This document shows, piece after piece, positions 42,267 through 54,185 of a DNA stretch of 64,000 nt. The position numbers were made by a program, and so were the translations under genes. This DNA is from Agarophyton chilense (taxonomy: Eukaryota > Rhodophyta > Florideophyceae > Gracilariales > Gracilariaceae). The DNA lies in assembly GCA_030374765.1 (NCBI GenBank), contig JARGXX010000092.1, forward strand, positions 310,001-374,000, in the 5' to 3' direction. Under the pieces are notes generated by a model. The model ran no database searches and was not told the DNA's origin. It worked only from the letters and a program-made list of their open reading frames with translations. Numbering within the stretch: the stretch's first letter is position 1; each line of letters starts with the position of its first letter.

Positions 42267-44384
42267 TTCACTGAAGCTTGTCTTGAAGAATATTTCAATC
42301 TCTACACAGATGAATTACATCAATTCTTTCCCAGAAGATCCAGAATACATCTTCTTTCTCTCGTCTACTTCCTGGGTTCGTTCCTCTATACCAGGCTCGA
42401 AATTTTTGTCTTCCAATTTTACCGTTGGCGATGTCTCTTCTCGCATTATTTCAAAGCTTTCTCTTTCACCCTTAAACCTAATTCGGTCGATACCCAAACG
42501 TTTCTCTTATTTTTAGATACGTTTGCGTTTTAGTTTTTGCCGGTCGGTTGACTGCCGTAAAATCGAACAAGCACCTTCATCATCTGAAACCGCAGATTCA
42601 TTACTACGATCACGTTTTTCCTTAAACAATCTTTCTCCATCCGCAGAGGCGTCAAAAGAGGAATTATTTGTACAACATTTCAAAGCCAACTTACGAATAT
42701 TCTCTACAGCAGCAACTATTTTCTTATCAGGTTCGGTTTTTCCCCGCTTCTCCCCGCACGAATCGTCTCCTTCTTTTCGTTCATTTCCAATATCAAATCA
42801 GCCAACAACATTTTTTTTCCTCGGTGCGGTTCAATAATTCTTGAAGCGGCCAATTTCTTTTTAACGGCTTGATGAAGGTGCACTACAAGGCATCTGAAAG
42901 GTTCACATAACGTCTTTCGAGATGGTCGGTGCAGGTGCCTGAAAACATCTGTTTTCATTTGTTCCATAAACATGACATGAACCTTTTCATAAATGGTATT
43001 GGCTTGGCCATGTTATGCAATGTGCAAATTCTCTGAACTAAAAACTTGCAAAAAAGACATCTCATACGTTCCCAAATACCGGAATAACTTTAGTTTTGGT
43101 TTGTACCCGTCTTTACAGACGAGGGTGTTTCTGAAGACGAGCTGGGGAGCACAAGGAGGTATTTCTTACTTTTAATGTTGACATAAGGGACCTGTAAAGA
43201 AGGTTGATCGTGTATCGAAGCGACATCGATTAGAGGAGTTTCGTTAGATGGAGTAAAATAGGGTGGATGATTTGTTATTTGGATGACAGAAGGGTTGGAC
43301 CGTTTTAGATGATACATAGCTGCATGGAAGAGGAAGAGGAGAGTAATTGCTCTTCAGTTTGCCGACTGGCTGCACAGGGTTCATAAAGATGTAGGTGTGA
43401 GGGAGTTGGGAAAGGGGAGGATGAGCCGGTCTTTTTTTGACTGCTCAGGCCGGTTCTTAATAAGGGTGAATTCACCGTAAAGCACGTGTGAATGGCATAT
43501 GTAGCAATGGGAGTTGTCTTATACAATGGAACCCGTTCTATTCTTGAAAAAACCTATCGGGCGAGTACTGTGAAGACTCCGTTTCTCCAGCTGCGATTTT
43601 GGGGCGTTTGTAGACCCTGCTTCAAATTTTTTGGACCTTGTCTAGAATATATTTGAGATGTGCATGCGAGGATAACACACGTAATCGGTAGAATTGAGGG
43701 TGAGGGTGAGCTGGCCGGGAGCGTAACAAACATGCCAGCGCCATAATACAGCATTCGATCCACACCACAGATAACTGCTTCCTTTGCCATTTTTTGCCTC
43801 GATAACGCCCAAACCATGCCCGACTCTGGTCCATCAAGTTGATATTCCAATCTGTACCCTCCGTGAAAAAGCGATAGACGATCTCGTGCCCAAATGCATC
43901 CTAATAGAATTAGCTTCAAACCAACCGTCACAGCCACAACACGATATCACCACAGAAACTACAGGAGAGCCGACGATCGTCGTACACCATGACAAATACG
44001 CCTTGCCTACGATGCAGCCAAAGCATGTTAAACGTTTTAAAAGGAATAAATGTAAACCTTAGCCCAAAACAAAACAACTCCCGTAACATCGACAACTTAC
44101 GAGCAGGAACCAGGCCATCTTCCTTCATAACTGCCAGTTTGAACATCGCAACCAGGCAAAAAGTTCTCACTCTTTTCTTCAGTACCGAAAAGTGAAAAGC
44201 TACAGCAGATAAGCAAAGTTTGAAAACTGAAAGTACGTAACAATTCTAGATCAAAGTTGATTTTGAGAATCATGGTACATATCTACATAGAGACCCAAAA
44301 TGGAACCTCTTTCTATCGCTTACTCAACAGAAACAAGGAACTGAAAGGTTACTATCGTCGGGAGAAGGATTTGATGGAAGGTTT
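42267..44384. other. No confident gene
   Basis: On the - strand 42973-42520 has two overlapping coding-like frames (EMNEKKETIRAGRSGEK; IVAAVENIRKLALKCC), which may be pieces of one decayed gene. Other ORFs (43305-44195) are short and motif-free. AT-rich overall. Confidence 0.3.
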
Positions 44385-44981
44385 TTGGACATGGGATGCT
44401 CTGCCCGAAAACTTGCTTTGATTCATAATGTCGTTGGTTCGGAGAGATCCATCATAATGTGGAATACTTTGCGAGCGATCAAAAATATTCCTATTCTCAA
44501 CAACGATAAACGGGAGGCATCGAAGCAGGAATTTTGTTTTAACGATTTTGCGCGCCTGATTGTTTTACTTAGAGACGACGACCGATGTCCATATGCTGAA
44601 CTGAACGCATCTGATGTGGAGCTCAGTCAAGCTGAACTTGATGCATCCGTTTTTCGTGAGAGTTTTTGAACTGTTACGAAGACCAGATTCAAAAATAGGC
44701 ATGTGGACTCACATGAATGCTTCAAAGCATACTTGGATGAAGTTCATTATAAGCAGCGGGTGTTGTTTAACAAAACCGCTTCCGTACTGAATAGATAGTT
44801 TTCCCAGGTAAAGAAGAGTTTCAAAAAGGTGAGGGACAAGTGAACAGCGTCAGGGCAGATTGGTCCTAAGAGAATCAATAGATTTTTGCAAATGACTGCC
44901 GCGGGAGATCCAACAATGGATTCAAAGCGATTTCTATTTTTATTTATTTTGTGCAAGGTGTTACGCCACAGAAGGATGTAG
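44385..44981 (+). pseudogene. Decayed gene, possibly a DNA-binding companion of a DNA transposon
   Basis: A single reading frame of 198 codons from an ATG at 44391 is interrupted by TGA (44667), TAG (44796) and TGA (44841), yet remains protein-like throughout: FNDFARLIVLLRDDDRCPYA, QAELDAS, then FSQVKKSFKKVRDK and TASGQ, and SKRFLFLFILCK. The VRDK(stop)TASGQ segment resembles the closing helix of trihelix/Myb-type DNA-binding domains, where a Trp would stand at the stop. Such proteins accompany Harbinger transposases in many genomes and a broken Harbinger gene lies 2.1 kb upstream on the same strand. The family link is inference. Confidence 0.35.
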
Positions 44982-45114
44982 ATCTTCTAAAAGCTGCTTC
45001 GAAGTTAATCGATGATGGGGAGCGTGGAAGGGAAAACGATGTGGCGGTAACTGATCCAGAAGTTGAAAAGTACAATGCTACCGGTCGCAAAAAGGCGAAG
45101 TTCTGGACGCCATA

Positions 45115-45522
45115 GTGATGAATAGAACAGAATTATATCATAGAGGATGGACTCAGTTCAGCATATTCGAAATTCAGAAGGCCCAGCGTAGTACAACCAC
45201 AGAGAATAACAATCGAGTCATGGACCAGGCAGAGGAGAATGCTAGGATGCTAGAAATCGTTATGAAAAGCGCGCAGCGTTGTAAGAAGGCTTTGGAGTTT
45301 GACGACGAAATTCAGGAGTTCGGGAGAATTCTTATTGAGTGGAACATGAAGTGTTTCAAGACATATTGCGACAGTTCTCTTGACGGTAACAGCGTATCTA
45401 GATCTACCGAACGAAAGGGAGATGACAACCCTGTTGTAGTGTTCTACTCTGTCGGAATGCCGATGGAATTTTTTTTGTCGATGTATGATGATACTCATAA
45501 GATAGTGCGACGGCTAGGATGA
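45115..45522 (+). CDS. Hypothetical ORF, 135 residues
   Basis: Open from ATG 45118 to the TGA at 45520. Charged and helical in composition (VMDQAEENARMLEIVMKSAQ, a possible coiled coil), with no motif I recognise. It follows the decayed gene at 44385-44981 on the same strand and may be its last exon or remnant. Confidence 0.3.
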   Translation: MMNRTELYHRGWTQFSIFEIQKAQRSTTTENNNRVMDQAEENARMLEIVMKSAQRCKKALEFDDEIQEFGRILIEWNMKCFKTYCDSSLDGNSVSRSTERKGDDNPVVVFYSVGMPMEFFLSMYDDTHKIVRRLG

Positions 45523-45676
45523 AGTTATGAAGCGGCACCCCGCAGATAGCCCATGAGGTGGTGTGTTACACGTGAGATCTCGGTCTGCAACGGCGCATCC
45601 GATTCGACCCTTTGTAGAGAAACACCGGATTGGAAAAGGTGCATATAGTGGGTAGCCACGTGGCAAACAATTCTAC

Positions 45677-46122
45677 TGTAATGCAATGACTGTTGGGTCA
45701 GTGTACGGGTTTCGACCGGTGGTAGCGTGGTAGAGCGGGTTCTAAGGTTCGAATCCTTGACGGCGGAAGTCCCAGAGTACTTGGTGCAATGGGATGGCGT
45801 TTACCGCGTAGTCCTACAGGTTGGAGCTACGGAACGGATGGCTTGAAAACCAAAGGGTGGAACTAATATACCAAAGGGGGTTGTTTAGTATCCTAATGGT
45901 GCCTACCGTACTCTAAGGGAGAAGCGTCACTCGAGCCAAGTAAATAGTACTGGCGAGTCGCTGAGATCTCCCTGGCACTGTAATGCTAATCTATTACTCC
46001 AATTAAAATAAATTAATAATCTACATGAGTCCACCCGAGGTCGACCCCTACACTTGTCACCTGCAAGATCCTTCGGGGCCCGGCAGCTTACAGGGCTCAA
46101 CCGTTATCATCGCTCCTTCACA
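45677..46122 (-). repeat. Element D 3' LTR
   Basis: 446 bp, paired with 54186-54631. It contains the tRNA-promoter-like motifs at 45728-45756. Confidence 0.92.
45728..45756 (+). promoter_or_regulatory. tRNA-type A and B box motifs inside the element D LTR
   Basis: TGGTAGAGCGG (45728-45738) fits the A-box pattern TRGYNNANNNG, and GGTTCGAATCC (45746-45756) fits the B-box consensus at every base. The B box sits in a perfect T-arm-like hairpin (AAGG-TTCGAAT-CCTT). Only 7 bases separate the boxes, too few for a normal tRNA, and no anticodon arm is present. The same boxes are in the other LTR (54237-54265). They look derived from a tRNA or SINE and lie antisense to element D. Confidence 0.5.
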
Positions 46123-47442
46123 TATCTCCCTCCTTAGGATTCGACCGTCACGGCGAAGTCAAAATTGCCTCACATCTTCCTGGGGCTCTGGCTCTAGTTG
46201 GACCTATGGGTGAACCTCTGATCTTTCCGTCGGGGTCGGTACGTCGTGATCATAAGCGTCCTAATGGCCTGGACACCAGCGGTGCCGTGGCCGACATGTC
46301 GGCGTCTTATGACCAATCCGGGGGTTAGTCGCTCTCGTTGCCAGTGGGTGCGACGGGGCGTCGCATCGCCACCATCCTCGGGGGTGCCAGTGCGTAAGAG
46401 CTGACCCTTAGCGCCAGGTCGGCAACTAATTCACCTAAGGGACAGTACGCACACCGGAGGGGGTTACTTGCCGCTTTTCCTATCCTTCGTTATTCTTTTG
46501 GTGACCCTAAGCGCGCCGTACGCCGTGAACCACGGTGCGCGCTTCGTCCATTCGGAGTCACGTCCATCATCCTGCCAGATTCGGTTTCATATTTCTTCCT
46601 TCCCGTCGCGGTATTCCTCCATTGGTTGCGCGCGATGCCGTAATCGCCTTATTAACCCGTCGGACAAGGCGCCTTCCCTCCGGAGTTTGTCGTTTCCGTC
46701 GGTTCCCTTGTCTATTTCCCGGCGAACCAGACTATGGGCAGCGGCGCAATGGCTTCGAGCGACCAAGCGGGGAGCTCTTCGGGATACCAAGTGGCTTATG
46801 AGCGTCCCGGGAACCGATATGACCATACAATCGCACTAAATCCGCGCGCAGTGCATCATGCCATTCTGCCGTCCCGTTGGTATTACTGCCTCGATGGACA
46901 TTGCGACAGTCCTGATGGACGCTTACTCCTGGGCGTGTTTCTCGGTGCGCTACGCGGCGGTTGTCCAACAGGATCAAGATCTGAAGACCGCTATGGTAAA
47001 TATACTGTAGCAGAATGCGCAGGTAATGTCCCAGAGGGTTACTGCCGACTTTAAATGCGCGGCATGGTCTAAATTTGAGTGACCGGGAGGCGTCCGATGG
47101 TGGCAATAGTTCCTCAGGTGAATTTTCGCCGAAGAAGCGTGCTCGGCTCGTTGGTGCCGGTCCAGTTGGTACAGTAGGCTCCAGAGGTGACCCTAGTCCC
47201 GGTTTCACTCCTGTAGGTTCCAATGAGGACGACGGAGCTACTCCTGCGCCGCCCCCGTGAGTCTTCTTGGTTTTCCGAGCGCTTCCGCGAACCTTGAGGT
47301 CATACCGAGGGCTGTTAGGCCTCTGTTAGTTACTCGAATAAGTTAAATAAAGTAGTGCTTGTGCTTTCCCAAGGTCTTTCTTGTATCTCAAATGTGCGTG
47401 CCCCGGGACGTCATCCAATCTCGAGAGCGTCTCGGGTCTTCC
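46123..47442 (+). other. Element D 3' segment with broken opposite-strand ORFs
   Basis: This is the segment that in element A holds the opposite-strand gene. The + strand has ORFs of 60-123 codons in changing frames (46468-46839, 46535-46801, 46734-47054, 47075-47260). One contains RFGF in a basic context, as does the element A protein, and another LPSRWYY where A has LPPCIYY. The last ends in an acidic/Pro-rich tail with a nuclear-signal-like PKKRARL. Homology to the A protein is only suggestive. Confidence 0.3.
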
Positions 47443-47769
47443 TCAGGTGTCTCCCAAGGACCGAACTTGTTCCCTGATGCGGGAGCTACGACGAACCGTC
47501 GTGTTCCGGCGAACCGTCGTGTCGGGAGGAGGTTTGGGAGGCGTTTTGGAATTATATGGACTAATGGTTGAATTATTCGGACCAATGGTTGAATTATTCG
47601 GATCAATGGTTGAATTATTCGGACCAATGGTTGCCCCCTCCTGAAGGCGGCGCTCCGAGTTGCTGATTCTGCGCCAATAGCCGGCGATAAAATTAGCCGG
47701 AATGGTTTGAGGCTGTTTCCAAGTATCTTCCTCAGGTGTGTAGCAGAACCAACGGACGCGATAGCGCAT
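47443..47769 (-). pseudogene. Element D chromodomain-like end with a seven-residue repeat tail
   Basis: MRYRVRWFCYTPEEDTWKQP and NFIAGYWRR match the chromodomain-like end of element B. The tail is built from about four copies of a 21-bp unit (47551-47633) encoding TIGPNNS repeats, then two 18-bp units encoding NTTVRR-type repeats (about 47490-47527). The first half of the domain lies in an overlapping frame, so it is broken. Confidence 0.65.
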
Positions 47770-48131
47770 AGTTCCATCTTCTCACCGGCGGATATGATGC
47801 ACTCAATCACATATTCTGGTTGGTGTTAATCCTCCGCAAGGAGATTGTGGTCCAGAGGGGCGAATCCATCGGAGTCGGTTGGGAGTAATGGGTCATAGTA
47901 GATGGCACTGACCATCGTGTCCGTGGGGCTAGTCGAGTCCTCGAGAACTGCCTTAGGTGGTGTGGAGGCTTGAGCGTTGACCTGAGCTCGTGGTGTTTCC
48001 GTTGGGCCAGGGGGCTGGGACTTTGGTGTTCCGGAGGAACTGGGAGCTCGTGTCACGCGGTCAATAGATACGGTGTCCTGTAGGTCGTCAATGAGTAACG
48101 TGATGGTGTGTTCATTGGCCTTAAGGACTTG

Positions 48132-49210
48132 TTATGGTCTCATAGAGCGGGGTAAGAGCTTCCGCGTAGTGTCCTCGATATCCTCACTGTCCTTCGGTGG
48201 CCGGTCCAGGTAAAGCAGGTCTCTTCTCCCAAAGGTCAGTGTGTTCCAAACGGCTTTGTCGAAATTGAACTTGTAGCGCCGTTGGGCTTTGGTTAGTACA
48301 GTTCTAGCCGATTGGAGAATGCGGTCAATGCGTTGGCGCGAGTAGCGCTTCGCCTGGGTAGGATTCATCCCTCTGGTTACGTCCTGGGGTATGAAAGACT
48401 CCTGAAGGTCAACAGCTATCGGCGGCGGCGCTCTCGTTAGAGTTAAGTCGAAAGGCGTTGTCCCTGTGGCAGCGTGCATCTGCGTGTTTTAGGCATAAAC
48501 CAGTGGCTCAACGTATTCGTTCCAGTCCAATTGGTGCTCCGAAACCTATTGCGCCAATCGGTCCAGAAGGGTGCAGTTGATGTGTTCGGCTTGGCCGTTG
48601 GTTTGCGGGTGGTTCGTTATGGTGGTCACATGTTTGATACCTAAGGTAGCACAGACATGCGAAAAGAATTAGGATACAAACTGGCTGCTGTTATCTGTAA
48701 GGAAGCAGAGTGGCGTGCCATATGGATATACCCAGTGGGACAAGAAGGCCGTGGCGACATCCGTGGCCGTTGTCTTCCATAGGGGTAGGGCTCGGGAAGG
48801 TTTGGTAATCTATCGGGTACAACCAAAACAAACCGTTTCCCAGGGGACGACTTAGGCAAAGGCCCAAATATATCCATTGCGAAAAATTCCATTAAACCTG
48901 CGGCGGGGAAGAGCTTCAATTTGTCCTGATGGTTGGCGCGAGGCCCTCGGATCTGTGCGCACGATGCACAGTTCCGAGCGGTTTGTCATAGGTCCTGCGC
49001 CATTAGTGGCCAGTAGCAGAACTTCCTTAGGGTTTGGTACATTCGTCGGCCTCCAGGATGACCAGCCAAGCGGGGGAATTTGGCGAGGTATAGGAATCGC
49101 GCCCTTAGCGAAGTTGGTATTACCCGTTGGAGTGCGCCATATAGCGGTGAGCGGCGACATAGTAGTCCAAATCGGTCATAGTTAAACAGGCATCCTGGGG
49201 TTCCTACCAA
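48132..49210 (-). pseudogene. Element D integrase, broken
   Basis: Three pieces: 49210-48986 with the first half of the HHCC finger (KFPRLAGHPGGRRMYQTL, YWPLM); 48919-48641 with the first core Asp (FFAMDIFGPLP); and 48479-48132 with the C-terminal region (TPFDLTLTRAP, FNFDKAVWNTLTFG). Frames change between pieces and stops lie in the core. The integrase would have joined the DNA copy to the chromosome. Confidence 0.75.
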
Positions 49211-49729
49211 TTGGGCTGTTTCCTTTCAGTACTCGTCGTCGACCTGCGCATGTAGGAGTTCCTCACTATTTATAGGGAGGAGTTCTTTTTCCTCCGGGGC
49301 TATCGCATTAACCTGAGGTGGTGCCGAATCGGGCGGTACGGTCTCCCAGTCCAATAGTTATACTTCGTTCTTCTTTACCTCAGGATCCTCCGATTGCACC
49401 TTACCCATAAGGTCATCTGTTTCCGTGTAGTCCTGAGGTCCATCATCTGTAAAGGGGGTGGGAATTAGGTCGTCCCATGTGGTGTCATCAGTTCCGTCGG
49501 TAATAATTCGCGAGAGGGCATCCGCTGCCTGGTGCTTGATGCCTGGCCTATAGGTTATCTGTTAGTCATATTCGGAGAGCCTGAAGCGCCACCTAGCGAG
49601 GCGACTCGATGCATCGGTCATATTGAGTAACCAGCGGAGTGAATCATGGTCTGTCTTAATGGTAAACATGGTTTCCTCGAGGTACGGACGGAGTGTCAAT
49701 ACGGACCATACGATGGCTAGACATTCATT

Positions 49730-50717
49730 TTAGTTCGTACTGTAGTTTCGCTCCGCGCTGGTGAGCGTTCTGCTCCAGTAGCCAATAGGTCGATAGTCCT
49801 TCGGTGACTCCTGTTCCTGTAGCAGTGCACAACCCACTTGTACATCAGAGGCATCTGTGTCCAGGACAAAAGGTCTGTTGGGTTTTGGTAAAGCCAATAT
49901 AGGTGGGTTCAGCACTTTGTCCTTTAGGGTCTGAAATGCCTGGTACTGGTCGTCTGTAAGGGCTTCGAACTCCGAAGGTGTTCCCTTCTTCAGCATCGCG
50001 CTGAGAGGGGCCGAGACCTTTGGAAATACCTTGGACGAAACGTCGGTAAACGTTGCACAAGCCCACAAAGGATCATAGTTCCGTATGGGTCCTAGCCGAC
50101 TTAGTCTAGCGAATCGCATTTGTGGTCCGTGTGGCCACCTTTAGCTTTTCTGGGAGGAGGAAGTGACAGAGATAGTCCACTGAGGTCTGGAAGGAAGCGC
50201 ATTTGCGGAGGTTCAGTGTTACTCCAGCGTCCTGTAGAAATGTTAGCACCTTCTTCACGTGGTGAAAGTGTTCCTTTACGGTCCGTGAGAAGAATATAAC
50301 GTCATCCAAATAGACCAGGGCGAACTTCCATTTGACTCCGGACAGTATAATGTCCATTACTCGTTGGAAAGTGGCTGGTGCATTCTTCAAACCAAAGGGC
50401 ATGCGAGTAAACCTGAACAGACCCTCATGGGTGTTAAAGGTTGTCAGCGCTCTCGGGTCTCCGGCCAAAGGGATTCGCCAATATCCCGAGTTAGCTTCCA
50501 GTGTTGTAAATACGACAGCTTCGCCTAAAGAATCCAGACAGTCCTCCATGCGGTGTATCGGGTATGAGTCCCTCTTGGTTACTTCGTTCAGCTTCCTGTA
50601 GTCGACACAGAACCTGACGGAGCCATCTTCCTTCGCCACAAGGTCAAGGGGACTTGCCCATTTGGATTGGTTTGAAGGCGCCGGATCTATGACTTGAGTT
50701 TTGCGCATCTTGTCCAT
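49730..50717 (-). pseudogene. Element D RT and RNase H, broken
   Basis: 50717-50106 holds the RT palm: FCVDYRKLN, TRMPFGLKNAPATFQRV and YLDD (ALVYLDDVIFFSR). A stop and frame change near 50106 follow, then 50119-49730 with RT connection and RNase H (DTDASDVQVGCALLQ, YRPIGYWSRTL), which stops at the position of the TEKE motif (ERNYSTN then a stop). The remaining RNase H lies in stop-containing frames down to about 49560. Confidence 0.8.
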
Positions 50718-51176
50718 CTGGTCGGCGACAATTTCCCTACCATTAAGGCTGGTACGGTATGGGTGATGGAACTGTGGTCAAGAATCATCCCGAAGGTCAA
50801 TGCGGTGTGTAGTGGCTCTGATTGTGCCCAATCAACCTGAACACATGGCCTGGTATTCTCTGAGGAGATCAAGTACCTGGGGCCTATAGGATTCGAGTTC
50901 TGCGCCAATAGCGACCGTCCTCTCCCAAAAGTTTACGTCCTCGTCGGGAGTTGGCCTCGCAAGGTTATTCATTAGGGCCTCCATAATGGCCACGGGCGCA
51001 GGTAGAGTGATACCAATCAATGTACTTTTAGGTAACCGCACGGGTTTATCTCTGAAGTTGCTGATTGTGACCAAAAAGGACCTGTTGGTTTGGATTTCCT
51101 TTACTGCATTGGCCATCAAGGTAAGGTGCTTCAGAACCGTTTTTGGGTGGTTCTAAAACGTTACGAGACCTGAGGA

Positions 51177-51800
51177 CTAGGAGTAAACGGATACAGCGAT
51201 TTGGGTCATCGGGGGTATCATTCTGGCCTTGGACAGGCGAACCCTATTGGACTTCGTGTTTTCGGAAACAACCGCTCGTTTGCGGATAGCGTCTGGCCTT
51301 GGGGCGGAGCCAGTAACGGGGATGGAAGGTGCACAGTAGACCGCGACTTTCCTAAGGCCTGGATGAATGACCTTAATGTATCGATCGATGAAGGAGGTCC
51401 CGAGGATTGCTTCAGTGCCCAAGTTAGGACCTACGAGAAACCACGTGCGGACTTTGATTTGTCCTACCTGGAGGTAAAGTGGTACTATCCCTTTAATGTC
51501 CATTGGTCTACGTGATGCAACGGTATTCCTTGGGGTCTTCCTTGTCTGAACGAAATCTTGCCACCCCGGTGAGAGCAGCTTAGGATGGACCAAGTTGGGA
51601 CCAGCGCCTATGTCCAATACAGCTATGGTCACTCGAGAGTTGTTGGAACGAAGACCTACGGTTATTCGAACTTTATAGTTCTCTTTCCTAAGGATACCGA
51701 CGGGGTCGTTACTGTGTTCTAATTGTGGTTCATCCTGAGTGGTCCATGTTGGGTGGTTCGTATTGGGAGGTGAGGAGCTCTTTGGCTCATGACCGCCCAA
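51177..51800 (-). pseudogene. Element D protease region
   Basis: The active site reads VLDIGAGPNLV: the conserved Thr after the catalytic Asp is Ile. The downstream ILGTSFIDRYIK matches the second half of the protease in element B. The frame is -1 relative to gag, as in A. Stops lie between the gag end and this ORF, and a further piece of the same frame is at 51119-50832. Confidence 0.78.
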
Positions 51801-51850
51801 TTGGTTGAGGCAGGGCCTTTAAAAGGGAGGATTTGCCTCGAGTCATCCCT

Positions 51851-54060
51851 CTAAGAGTTTTTCGATGGGGTTCCCGTTTCTTCCTGAGGATAGAGTTCTT
51901 CCATGGGGTCGTCCGTAGGATCTACAATGGCGTGGACCTGTGGGGCTTTGATCGGAATATCCGGAGGCGTGGCAGAGCTTGAGCTTCCAGGGCTTATTAT
52001 GGTTCGTTGCTGTGCCCTGTTATACATTCCTTCGGATCTCCGCACCCGGTAATTCTCTTCCCTTGGGCCTAGGGGGGTTTCAAGTGCGTCCTCAGGCAGA
52101 TACCGCGTACAGTCACATGGTTGGGTCACTGAAAGGCACAGAAAGCAAGCCCTTGGGGAGCGAACAAAAATGTCCTTGCGGGGCGGAAAGGGAGAATACC
52201 TGGGTGTGGGTGGTCCAGTTGTCGCTGTAGTTACCTGGGAGGTATATGATGGGGGACCGGATGGAGGAGCACTGAAATTGAGAGCGAGGACGTCTCCCGA
52301 ATCGGCGTAATGGAGTGAAGCATCCATGTCCGACTCCGTGGAGCTAACCAAATGGGCTTGCTTGGGTTTACATAATGGATTTGCGCGTCCTCTAGTTATA
52401 TCAGTGTTGCGCCTGGAGGTCCTGTAGGTTTTGCCATAACCCTCGGCGTAGGTAACGCGCCTGTGGAAGGAGTATTGCGAGTTTTCGGTGTGGTAATTGC
52501 GCACATGTGTCCGAATGGCAGTGAGCAATCCCGTGATGAAGTGACATTTAAGCAGTCCTTCGGAGAACACGTTTCCACATCGGTAAGCCTTCTTCCATAG
52601 GTCGTCTGCGAAAGCCGATTCTGTCATGTTGGAGCTCTGCTTAAAAGATATTACTTCCTGGTGGGCATCTATTATAAGGTCATCCGTGGCGTAAGTTTCC
52701 AGGAGGTAGTGAACAACCTGAGGGTGTGACCTGAGGAGCTCACGGTCTTGAGCATCCACGACGTCAGTTGTGCCAGCTATGTTCGAAACCACTCGGTTAC
52801 GCGCCTGTCCTGTAAGGCAGAATTGGAAAAGGTACAGAGCGGCGCCCTCGTGGGCACCGTTCTGATGGCGGGCCGTACGGAACAAACTGAGAATCTTAAA
52901 GACAGCAATGGGATTTGAACCCGAGAACTTGTTCATAATGGTTAGTTGCATCCGTTTGGCCCATTTGGCGACGCTGCGAGCTACCGAACCAGAGTATTTC
53001 GAGGACCTGTTGGCCAGCCGGTACTTCCGGTAGTCTAGAACCTTAAGTAAAGGTTTGTTTGTGGTTGTCAGTGGTCTGAGGCCTCGAACGGCAGCCTCAT
53101 CCACTTCCGAGTCGGTCGTTTCGGTCGAGGCCGATTCGGAATCACTCGTGTTCGAATGGTCTATTCTTTTGCTACTTCTTTTTTTCTTTCTCCTTCGGTT
53201 GCTTCTTTTCTTTCCAGCGGAGTAGGGACCTAAACGACCGATCTCTCTATCAGATCCGATGGAGCCCTGAGGTCGCTGTACCTCGTATAATCCGTCGGGT
53301 GGGGCAAGCAGTCTCTCTTCTAGACGTGGAGCTTCTCTTCTGCTCCTCACTTGTCCCTCCCTTGGATTATCCTGATGGGCAACCTGTCTCTCACCTAGAC
53401 GCGAAGCTTCTCTTCTGCTTCTAGATTTTCCCACCATGGGGTTTCCTGATGGTATTCCCGGCGAGGGGCGGATAATTCCGCCGCTCTTGGGGGTTCGGTA
53501 GGGGGTTGCCATATGGAAGCCGGATGGTTGACTTGTGGAGTGGTCCTAGGGACCGTGTTGCATGACTGGCTGGTGACTGCTCCTTGAATGGCCTGAACGG
53601 GGGAGTCTAAGAATAGCTCAGACTCCATGACCTCAGGGACGATTCGTGTGATGAGTAAATCCGTATGGTCAGCGATCGCCGTAGCGAGTCGCACGTCTAT
53701 AATGGAATCCACATGGGCTGAGCAGAGCTCACGGAGACGGGGCCAGAGAAGGTCGGCAAGTCTGGCGGGAATATTCTCTCTAATTCCTTCGGTATTAAGG
53801 GGTTCTTTTTGTGGTGCTCCTGGCCTAGAGGTGGCCCTGGTGAGGCGTTCTAGTAACTGCGCTGATACCGGGGGTTCTCGGCGAATCCTTTCAGGGTCGT
53901 CCATGGGAGGCAGTACTCCTTGCGGCTGGCTTCTCGTGCTCCTGCGGTCGATAACATTATCAACCTGAGGTTCAGGCGACATCGTCGGCGTTGCAGTGGA
54001 AGCTCTTTTTGCCGTGGGAGTCCTATGGTCGGGTCGGTTGGGTGTGTTTCCTGCATCCAT
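51851..54060 (-). pseudogene. Element D gag, one frameshift
   Basis: The N-terminal part runs from the ATG at 54060 to about 53400 and the rest from about 53510 to the TAG at 51851, so a one-base shift lies in the overlap. Features: Pro/Arg-rich start, a coiled-coil-like region, strongly basic block (KKRSNRRRKKKRSSKR) next to an acidic Ser/Thr tract, capsid-like region (KFSGSNPIAVFKILSLF; HPQVVHYLLETYATDDLI), and a knuckle decayed to CFLCLSVTQPCDC. The end reads TCG AAA AAC TCT TAG, matching the gag end of element A. Confidence 0.82.
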
Positions 54061-54185
54061 AACGGCTTTTGCTTCTGTACTTCTGGTCCGTTGGGGAAGT
54101 AAACCAAAGGTTAGAATCCGGACAATTCTTCGTTCCAGTGGTCCGTTCAATTATTCCTTGAGGTTTCAAAGTCAGGAGCCCAAAA

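Noticed and set aside
45710..45775. A tRNA gene in element D's LTR
   Set aside because: A and B boxes are present, but only 7 bases separate them, there is no anticodon arm and no matched acceptor stem. Kept only as a tRNA-derived motif.
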